Source: Siphonodentalium dalli (taxonomy: Eukaryota > Mollusca > Scaphopoda > Gadilida > Siphonodentaliidae). From it: 64,000 nt of DNA. The notes under the pieces were generated by a model. It made no database searches. It had not been told where the DNA came from and saw only the letters and a list, made by a program, of their open reading frames with translations. The translations under genes and the position numbers were made by a program. The stretch's first letter is position 1, and every line of letters starts with the position of its first letter. Positions 56,464 through 64,000 of this stretch are shown here, piece after piece. The DNA is taken from positions 56,495,762-56,559,761 of the forward strand of contig CP136061.1 in NCBI GenBank assembly GCA_032622095.1, read 5' to 3'.

Positions 56464-58523
56464 ATGAATTTCCAACAAACATCATATTGGACTGAGCGCA
56501 GGCATTTGAGGCGTACTGTTGATAGACATATGCATGATATCGAGGACATGGAAGATAATGAAGATGATGATATTGCAACAGTTGACTTTGATGATTGTAC
56601 TGTCTCTGATAATGATTCTAATCAATCTATTGATGCATCCATTGAGACAAATTTTGCTTCATGCAGTATGCCACATGTTGATAATGATTTCAGTCTCAGT
56701 CCAAGTGGAGAAAATTTTCAACATTTAATACATGACATTTCTGATTCTGATTCTGAAGATCCATTTCATCACAATGACAGCTCACCAGAGAGTGGTTTGG
56801 CAGACCAACTGGCTAGTTGGGCTGTCAAATTTAAGGTAACCTTAGTTGCTGTATCAGCTCTCCTTCAGATTTTGAGAGTCTTCTTCCCTTTTCTGCCTAA
56901 GGACACAAGAACGCTTCTCAGAACACAAACAAAATATGATATTGAACAAGTCTGTGGTGGTGATTATCACCACTTTGGACTTGCCCGTTGCTTGACAACA
57001 TACATAATGAAGAATTTGGAAACTGCTTTGCAATTAAAGTCAATTGTTTTGCAAATTAGTATTGATGGACTGCCAATTTTTAAGAGCTCAAATCATCAGT
57101 TCTGGCCAATACTTGGGAAGGTGACAAACTTTGGTGATGGCGAACCATTCTTGATTGGTCTATTTTATGGCCAAAGCAAACCGAAGATGTTTCCATGTAT
57201 TTAGACAAATTCAGAAGGGAGTTTATCAATTTGAAAACAGATGGTCTTGAAGTAAGTGGGGAAAAGTTTTCAGTTAGATGTTCATCAATTCTTTGTGATG
57301 TTCCAGCAAAATCTTTTATAAAGAATGTCATGACATTCTCTGCTTATCATGGGTGTGATAAATGCATTCAGAAAGGTTTATATCTAGGTAGGATGACATA
57401 TCCAGAGATTCAATCTGAGTTAAGAACTGATGATAAATTCAATCGAATGGAATATGGAAAATATCACAAAGGTCCCTCTCCTTTGAACGATACTGGTATT
57501 GGAATGATTTCATGCTTTCCAGTTGATTACATGCATTTAGTTTGTCTTGGTGTCATGAGAAAGGTTTTGAAATTATGGACAAGTGGGTCAAACAACATTA
57601 GACTTGGTCCAAGAACAATTGCAGCCATTTCCGACAAACTATCATCTTTTTGTGAATATTTTCCAACTGATTTTTCACGGAGACCAAGATCACTTATACA
57701 TCTTGATCGCTGGAAAGCAACAGAATTCAGACAATTTCTTCTGTATACTGGTCCTGTAGCTCTTACAAATTTGCTTGATACTGATAAGTACAAACATTTC
57801 ATGACATTTTCAGTTGGCATCAGAATTCTTCTCAATAGCTCGCTCAATCTCAGATTCAACCAATATGCCCATGACTTACTGGTAAATTTTGTGACAAATT
57901 TTGGTTCCCTTTATGGCGATACTAGTCTAGTTTACAATGTGCATGGTCTAGTGCATTTGGCAGCAGATGCTGAACAGTTTGGACCTCTAGATAACATCGC
58001 AACTTTTCCATTTGAGAACTATCTCCAGAGACTGAAACATATGATAAGGAAACCCAACACTGCTTTATCTCAAGTAATTCGACGTTTGTCAGAACATCAA
58101 AACCTTAATTCCACCGAATCCAGTTCTGATATAAAGTTCACTTCACAACACTCAGATGGTCCTTTGCCAGTTGATATGAACATCTTTACTAATTACGAAC
58201 AGTACAAGACCTTGAAGATGCAGAATAATGTTAAAATATCTATTTCAAAAAAGGACCAAACATTTCTCATTGAAAACAAAATCTGTCAAGTTTATAATAT
58301 ACTGAAACTTGGAAATGATATCAGGGTTGTTTATAGATATTTCAAGACAAAAGAAAGATTTTTCAACTTCCCACTAAGTTCTGATTGTCTGAACATCTTT
58401 AAAGTGACAGATCTTAGTTCAACCTTGTTGCATTGTGAAATATCTGAAATCTCTGCCAAATGTGTTTTGTTGCCATTTAGGGAATCATTTGTTGTCTTCC
58501 CATTCTCTGATGCCAGCATCTGA
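56464..58523 (+). pseudogene. CACTA/EnSpm-like DDE transposase, one frameshift
   Basis: Two overlapping frames (56464-57204, 246 codons; 57195-58523, 442 codons) form one protein of about 685 aa if a single missing base near 57181-57183 is allowed for. Seen: an acidic N-terminus (20-110), QISIDGLPIFKSSNHQFWPI in the first frame (Asp201), a CxxC in YHGCDKCIQKG (54-57 of the second frame), FPVDYMHLVCLGVMRK (Asp111) and TFPFENYLQRLKHMIRKP (Glu274). These three acidic positions are plausible as the DDE triad, and DxMH..xLGV and FPFEN are tnp2-type (CACTA) transposase signatures. It cuts and pastes its own element. No other lesion is seen, so the copy is young or the shift is a sequence error. Family placement is from recall. 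Confidence 0.75.
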
Positions 58524-58845
58524 TAAATTTCCTCCACTTTATCAGGAAGCAACTCTTCCCTCTTTCACAGAATTCTTGATGGGTTATCATGTGAATGGAT
58601 TAAAATATAGTTATATTTTATGAGAAGTCATATGTGTGTTATGACAGATGTAGTCTAATTTTTTTTGTATTACTCTGGTGAGTGGGTATATTATATCAAG
58701 CAATTAATATCAGACTAATTTGATGGTGCATCTCCAATAATTATTCTGAACTGTCAGGACAATTAAATGATAGAAATTCAATTCACACAAACACCCATCA
58801 AGGCTTCAAACAGTATTCATTCCAGGTAATACTTAGTTGGCTATG
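58524..58845. other. 3' flank of the transposase gene
   Basis: AT-rich and non-coding; no clear CACTA-type end (CACTR...) identified within reach. Confidence 0.35.
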
Positions 58846-58907
58846 GTGCGGAGTGTATAAACTGCCTTTGGGCTGGGATGGCCAGCAATGGAAGTCCCAG
58901 TCGCTGT
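58846..58907 (-). repeat. Conserved ~60-bp segment, inverted partner of 49706-49764
   Basis: Reads TGGTGCGGAGTGTATAAACT, TGCCTTTGGGCTGGGATGG, CCAGCAATGGAAGTCCCAGT on the plus strand; the inverse occurs 9 kb away. The pair brackets the TatD-like gene and the transposase, but also fits an interspersed repeat. Confidence 0.65.
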
Positions 58908-59148
58908 TGCCAATTAGGGATTAAATGTAGTGAATATGTGTTCAGGTGATATGAGGAACTGATTTGTTTCTGTAACATTCACTTCTGATAATGCAGTTAC
59001 TGGAAATGTAGGTCAACGCAGATCACTCTAACTTTATGTCATCGCATGACAACTATATTTGACAATCCACTCACCACATGCTGCCCGATCTTATTGAGTC
59101 AATGATAATAACTAAACCTGTAACTGCATTGTGAGGGTGAATATGTGA
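58908..59148. other. Short non-coding spacer
   Basis: No feature recognised. Confidence 0.35.
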
Positions 59149-59595
59149 TTAAAGGTTCTCAATCCGATCAGTCGCTCCTAAATTACTATATCTTTGGCTT
59201 CGTGGGGTAAAAAATATTTGATTCCAGTCGAGGAACCTACCCATCAAAGCTCAGAGTGATTAGATATCGATTTTTAAATTTTGCTATTTCTATTGTTTGT
59301 GGATCAGAAGAACATGGTGAAACGGACGAAAGTGAGGATGAAGATGTTTAACTCTAACATCAAGTAGTTATTATTACCACTTGATGTTAGAGTTAATCAT
59401 CTTCATCCGCACCTTCGTCCGTTTGACCACGTTCTTCTGATCCACGAACAATAGAAATAGCAAAATTCAAACATAGATATCTAATCCCTCTCAGCTTTGT
59501 TGGGTAGGTTCCTCGACTCAAATCAAATATATCTTTTAACCCGAAGCCAAAGATATAGTAATTTAGGAGCTTCTGATCGGATTGAGTACCTTTAA
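59149..59595. mobile_element. Palindromic TTAA MITE (family 3), copy 2 (complete)
   Basis: TTAAAGGTTCTCAATCCGAT at the left, ATCGGATTGAGTACCTTTAA at the right, TTAA on both borders, 447 bp. Outer arms match copies 1 and 3; the inner stem (GGATCAGAAGAACATGGTGA, AACGGACG, AACTCTAACATCAAG) is its own and is repeated inverted in its second arm. Confidence 0.85.
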
Positions 59596-59610
59596 TTTGA
59601 GGCTGAAATC

Positions 59611-60159
59611 ATTAGTCTCTTTATGGAATATCCAACCACTTTCCTTTTGATACTGATTCGAGAGTACTTTTTGGCGAGGAATTCAGTAGTGCTGACCGAT
59701 TTTTTTTATAAAAGGAGCCCAAATTCCATTTTTTTGGGATTTGACCCCCAATTTTCCAATGCATGTTCAAAGTCGGCAAGCGCATTTGTTGTGTATCGCG
59801 GTAAGCACTAAATTTTTGCTGAATTTGAAGTCAACTATTTTGGATTTTCAAGATCAAGCTCTCATTGAAGGTCAATCCCATCCTATAATGCTATAGAAAA
59901 TATCAGAAATGATAGCTATATGTGGCATTAATACATATAGGTTATTAAAATTCTAATTGGGGGGGGGGGGCTCAAGTTTGAGAGAAAAGGGCTGAACCTC
60001 AATATTGGGGTTCAGGCCCTTAACAATAGAATTTGGGCCCTTTTTATAAAAAATTGGTCGGCACCACTGAATTTCTCGTCAAAAAGTAACTCTCGAATCA
60101 GTATCAAACAGAAAGTGGTTGGATATTCCCTAAAGAGCCCAGTTTTGAGACTGACTAAT
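59611..60159. mobile_element. ~0.55 kb inverted-repeat element
   Basis: Arms of ~120 bp at 59611-59735 and 60030-60159 (ATATCCAACCACTTTC, GATACTGATTCGAGAGTACT, ATAAAAGGAGCCCAAATTC and inverses). A G10 run (59959-59968) lies in the centre. Non-coding; class unknown. Confidence 0.7.
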
Positions 60160-60940
60160 AATATCTGTAACATGCATGGAATTCCAGTAAATATTAATGC
60201 CATTAAATGGAACTCAAAGCCTTTGAAGTGGGTTCATGCAAAATAACATGGAAGTCTGTAAAACAACAATCATCAACCAGTACATGAAAAAATAGACTGA
60301 CTTTGTTCTTACCAGTAATATCTATCATTATAAATAGCTATCTAGTAACTTGAGTTTACATGTCAAAACCATCATCATGTAAACATTACTGTTATATTGG
60401 AGAACTATCAATAATGAATATAAGAACAAAGTTTATCTAAAATTCTCCATGTTCTTGGTTGTGATGTTTTTACATACATTTATATTCTTTGCACATGTAC
60501 CCACTGTGAGTTCCTTGGGTCGTTTTAACAAATTATTCATTTCTTGATCATTTTCATAGTCTACAAAAAATTATTTCAACTGTAAAGTGAGTGCCAGTGT
60601 CTATAATTGTTAGTAACTTTCTTTTATTGATTTCAAATATTATTTTTTCTCTGGTGTTGTATTGTGTTTGATTATTTTATATGATATCCTGTATAGTACA
60701 GTGCATTTACATGTATCAGGAAAAATGCTAAAAACTCGAAACTAATTGCAAAAGAATTTTGCTTTGCATGAGAAAGTGCATACCAGTCGGGGTGGGGGCG
60801 GTTGTAAAATATTTGCAGTAAGGAATGCCATTTTTATTTTGCATCTGGCATTTTTGGGGATCAACCCCCCCCCCCCCCCCCCCCCCAACATGCAAAAATA
60901 CTGGATCTTCCTGAAAAAAAACTGTCAACTGTACATTGAG
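60160..60940. other. Non-coding; long poly-C tract
   Basis: A run of about 20 C at 60867-60886. The G-rich complement appears as glycine runs in a minus-strand frame (60728-61000), which is therefore not a gene. Nothing else recognised. Confidence 0.5.
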
Positions 60941-61364
60941 TATTTCTTTGCCTTCGGGTTTAAAAAATATTTGAATCGAGTCGAGGAACCTACCCGTCAA
61001 AGCTCAGAGTCATCAGATATCATTTTTTTAGGTTATTTAATTCATTTGTTTCTAGCCCAGATACTCGTGATTAAACTGGTTCAAACGGACTTTCTTGCAG
61101 GTAAAGATGGATAACTCTAAAGATAAGTGGTTATAATTACCACTTGATTTTAGAGTTATCCATCTTTACCTGCAAGAAAGTCCATTTGAACTAGTTTGAA
61201 CACGAGTTTCTGGGCTAGATACAATTGAAATAAATAACTTCAAAAATCACGATCTGATCACTCTGAGCTTTTACAGGTAGGTTCCTCGACTCGAATCAAA
61301 TTTTTTTTTACCCCCCAAAGCCAAAGAAATAGTAATTTAGGAGCATCGGATTGAGTACCTTTAA
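60941..61364. mobile_element. Palindromic TTAA MITE (family 3), copy 3
   Basis: The outer arm (TATTTCTTTGCCTTCGGGTT, GAGTCGAGGAACCTACCCG) lacks its outermost ~40 bp on the left; the right end GATTGAGTACCTTTAA is intact. The inner stem (TCTAGCCCAGATACTCGTGA, GGACTTTCTTGCAGG) is unique to this copy and matches its own second arm. The central AGTGGTTATAATTACCACT is a perfect palindrome. Confidence 0.85.
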
Positions 61365-61973
61365 AACCATAAATGCACTGGACTAATATTAAGTATCCAC
61401 TTCTTGCATATGATATTCTGTTTTGATTCATTGATTGCAGCTTCAACATATATTGTATTTTTTTAATGCATCCTTTATAATTCAGATTGTTTGGCTTTGG
61501 GCGGCCGCTACTGCAACCCTAGCCTTTGCCATGGCCTAGTTTGCATTGCTGATTGCCGTAACCAATTGTGATGGCTGTTAGCAGTACAAATGCATGCATT
61601 GTTAATTTTTCATTTTCTATTATTAACCCTTTCTATACTAAATGGATTTGCAGTCATTTAACAGGTGTACATCGGAATGGTCTATTATTGATTTGGAGGG
61701 ATGTTAACGTGATAGAAGAAGACAGATAAATAGATGTGTAGAAGGAGCCCTATTTATCGAGGGAAATGTTGAGATAATGTTTAGATAATAAGTTCAACAA
61801 ATGACCTGTCGTTAGTTGAGCTTATTATCTGAACATTTCTATGGGATAACTACTCATGAATGATGCTTTACATGTAGTATAGAAAGGATTGCAATATAAC
61901 ATTTACTGCTTGTAATATCATCACCTTTATATCAGGTCATTTAACAATCAAATGATACTTTTGCTGATTACAG
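61365..61973. other. Non-coding upstream intron/flank; TTAACCCTTTCTATACTA inverted pair
   Basis: TTAACCCTTTCTATACTA at 61623 and TAGTATAGAAAGG near 61877 form an inverted pair enclosing an internal hairpin (GATAATAAGTTCAAC / GTTGAGCTTATTATC, about 61785-61830), suggesting a ~265 bp MITE. The end of the interval, TTTTGCTGATTACAG, is a good splice acceptor for the exon at 61974. Confidence 0.5.
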
Positions 61974-62173
61974 GTCTCAATTTGCAGTGGTAGTATTCTC
62001 GGAGGAAGGAAATTTGGTGGATGTGGTGCCAACCTGCTGGCTAGTGAATAAAGAACACTGTTACTGGCCACCCAAAAAAACGGCCAGTAACAGTATATCA
62101 CGCCTTGTTCAGGAGAGAAATCTCCCAGGACCCGACTTCCAAAAGGTCCGGGTGAGGGTCCTGGGTACAACTG
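61974..62173 (+). CDS. Internal exon of an unnamed gene: VVPTCWL / CYWPP module
   Basis: Bounded by acceptor TGATTACAG (61973) and donor GTTGGT (62174). Encodes SQFAVVVFSEEGNLVDVVPTCWL then CYWPP, and ends RNLPGPDFQKVRVRVLGTT. This arrangement (F.VV.F....VVPT.WL....CYWPP...P...W....VRVLG) is an N-terminal module I associate with a large family of invertebrate proteins, some ending in DUF4806 or BEN-like domains; the association is from recall. The exon ends with one base of a codon that completes as GAC with the exon at 63690, giving VLGTTDTYEQGRNG, which suits the family. It needs an upstream exon (phase 2) that I cannot place. It could be a host gene or an accessory ORF of the nearby CACTA-like element. 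Confidence 0.6.
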
Positions 62174-63689
62174 GTTGGTCTGCTATAATCATTTCCTCGA
62201 TATTGTCCTCTGACAATGCACTATAAACTGGCCCTCTATACAGTGCATGAATCTCATAATTTACGCTTTCGTTGGTTTCAAAATCGGTATCTTGTCATTC
62301 ATTTCCCTTGAACCTTCGAATATATATATCTTTGCCATATATTTATTCCCAACTTTCGTGAAACGTCCTTTGTCAGTCGATACACGCATGTCCCTGTAGT
62401 ACCGTACAATTGACTTCAATGCATATTTACAACGGCCAAGAGTTAGCACGTCTATGGCTCGACGCTGTTTTATACGACGTGCCAAAAACTTCAAATTGCG
62501 CATGCTCTCCGCCAAAGGGGTCCTAAATGGGGAATGGTTTTCCTTGAATCATCGTAGCGCGACCCGTGTTTAGCACGTCGTATAAAACAGCGTCGAGCCC
62601 CAGACGTGTAGCACGTCGGTACCAGACGTGTAGCACGTTGGGTCGTGCCAGAGAAATTATGACGCGCCAGTTGGTTTTATACGTCGTGCTCCAGTCGCGC
62701 TATCTTGGACTTTGTCATTTTCACACTAATTTGGGTGGCGCGACCCATGTCTGGCTCGACGTATAAAACTGGCCTCAGAGATATTGAGATTAAACAGCGA
62801 AAAATAGTACGACTCCCAAGTTTAATCTAAACCACAGTTCATAGGAAATACAAGAGGTCTACTTTGCTGAGTTTACATATATTATGAACGGTTGATTACA
62901 CAATTACGCTTATACATGCATGCATATATTTACATTCGGCCAACCGCTATAAAGACCATTGCTCACAATGCCAAGCGACAAATCATGGTAACATAGACAT
63001 TGTTGAAATGTTTGTATAAGAAATACTAATATTCCAGGTCGCCACAAAATTAGGGTTCTAACAGCTGGTTCTAATGTGTTTTAAGCCATACCCATTGCAA
63101 AAACAGTATAACAAAAACTGTACATACCTACTAGTAGGGGCACCTGCGGCGCATAAGATATTATGGGTGGCGGGATGGGGTGGTGTGTGGGTACTACATA
63201 CCTAGGGGCGCCTGCGGCGCATAAGATACTATGGGTGGCAGAATGGGGTGGTGGGTGGGTATTACATACCGCATACGTGTCCAGAAAAAAAATCCCCCCC
63301 CTGTACCGGCCAGATATATTTTATAGTTGTTTACGTCATGGTTTACAGATGCAATTCAACTTTCGCATCTCCAAAGTTAACAGTTATCCTTTTTATTTTC
63401 TATTTTATTAACATAATTGGTAGTGACATGTCCTTGGAAAATCCAACAGGGGGTATCAGATAGTCAGAAAAGCTCAAATTGTTATTGTATTTTTTGGTAG
63501 TACATCTCAAAATGACTAAAGGGCATATTTTGCCACTCCCTAGAAATGCTCTTATTATAAATTACTAGTTACTAATTATTTTTTTTACGAGTAGACCAGA
63601 TACATGACAGTAGTCTATTAAGGTGCTGATATTTGGAACACTGCAGTAAACACATGATATCTATTTAATATTCTATTTCAAAATTTTAG
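62174..63689 (+). other. Intron of the CYWPP-module gene with repeats
   Basis: GT (62174) to AG (63689). Contains a repeat with ACGTCGTATAAAACAGCGTC and TAGCACGTCGGTACCAGACG words (62440-62780), some inverted, and a ~69-bp tandem duplication (63133-63271, GGGGCRCCTGCGGCGCATAA). The 84-codon minus frame 62261-62515 lies inside the repeat and has no family resemblance. Confidence 0.5.
63133..63271 (+). repeat. 69-bp tandem duplication
   Basis: GGGGCACCTGCGGCGCATAA ... GGGTGGCGGGATGGGGTGGT ... is followed at once by a second, ~90 percent identical copy. GC-rich relative to its surroundings. Confidence 0.8.
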
Positions 63690-63790
63690 ACACATATGAA
63701 CAAGGGAGGAATGGTGCAAAAATGGCGGAAATCTCATCTGATATTGGTGAAGGGAAAGTGGATAGGGAAAGTGGAAAGAGAAAACGTGAG
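63690..63790 (+). CDS. Next exon of the CYWPP-module gene (gene continues beyond the window)
   Basis: Acceptor CAAAATTTTAG (63689) and a strong donor GTGAGT (63791). Open throughout in the frame set by the exon at 61974-62173: TYEQGRNGAKMAEISSDIGE, then a basic tail with GKRKRE. In this family the VRVLG segment is typically followed by TYE.AR...AE..SD and a Lys/Arg-rich stretch, so join and order look right; that stretch may be a nuclear localisation signal. An alternative is a first coding exon from ATGGCGG at 63722 in the same frame. The remainder of the gene lies past 64000. Confidence 0.6.
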
Positions 63791-64000
63791 GTGAGTTTTG
63801 AGTTTGTATTCTATTTTATTCAATTTACGCGGCATTTATGAATGTATTTCCGCTGTTTATTTATCTTGATAGAAACCGAGCGCCTGGCCAAAACCCAGCG
63901 GTCAGGACTCTGCGCGCCTACATTTTCTAAAAATGAAAGTCTGTAAATAACAATTAACATAAGTTAGCCAATAAGTAGAAAATGCGGCCAACTAGTAAAA
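63791..64000 (+). other. Start of the following intron
   Basis: Begins GTGAGTTTTGAG. Non-coding to the window edge. Confidence 0.5.

Noticed and set aside
60728-61000. Gly-rich 90-codon minus-strand frame
   Set aside because: The glycines come from the poly-C tract at 60867-60886.
62261-62515. 84-codon minus-strand basic frame
   Set aside because: Overlaps an interspersed repeat with ACGTCGTATAAAAC words; no family match and no support.
1-64000. tRNA or rRNA genes
   Set aside because: GGTTCGAACC words occur only in the hAT-like element ends; I saw no cloverleaf-compatible sequence, though a tRNA scan would be decisive.

Overview
Animal nuclear DNA, AT-rich and dominated by repeats. GT-AG introns, Kozak-type starts, C2H2 zinc-finger genes, a mitochondrial-type arginyl-tRNA synthetase and many animal-type DNA transposons show this. 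The repeat vocabulary (ACATGTACATGTA runs, GACGGACGG runs, 'gacccatttgaacaaat' tandem monomers, foldback MITEs) suggests a marine invertebrate, perhaps a lophotrochozoan such as a mollusc. The species cannot be fixed from sequence alone.

Layout. 1-11 kb: no intact gene; a decayed C2H2 zinc-finger unit (2.6-3.5 kb), a LINE reverse-transcriptase scrap (3.5-3.9 kb), two copies of a ~0.5 kb MITE (6.9-8.1 kb) and a 1.4 kb element with palindromic subterminal arrays and a nested MITE (9.3-10.7 kb). 11.3-18.0 kb: RARS2-like gene, two coding exons around a 5.05 kb intron that holds an hAT-like and an A-rich TIR element. 18.9-21.2 kb: an inverted second copy of the zinc-finger pseudogene unit, split by a 1.4 kb Harbinger-like element. 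21.3-22.8 kb: a GIY-YIG scrap between long inverted arms. 24.8-26.5 and 42.4-44.2 kb: two intact, intronless, same-strand C2H2 zinc-finger paralogs. Between them lie a large foldback transposon with a 9-bp target duplication (26.8-30.5 kb), other inverted-repeat elements, more dead zinc-finger sequence (34.8-36.2 kb), and tandem repeats (38-41 kb). 44.6-46.2 kb: ~242-bp satellite. 46.8-51.3 kb: a dense cluster of palindromic MITEs. 51.4-52.3 kb: intact single-exon TatD-family hydrolase with an N-terminal CCCH zinc finger. 54.8-56.1 kb: tandem repeats. 56.5-58.5 kb: CACTA-like DDE transposase broken by one frameshift. 61.97-63.79 kb: two phase-compatible exons of a gene running off the right edge, with a VVPTCWL/CYWPP module.

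Biology. Cellular genes are few: mitochondrial arginyl-tRNA charging (RARS2), a metal-dependent nuclease-like hydrolase, and an expanding zinc-finger family with two live and several dead members. The rest is transposon-derived. The most unusual signal is that several palindromic MITE families differ strongly between copies in their inner stems, yet the two arms of each copy still match. That implies arm homogenisation or one-arm-templated formation.
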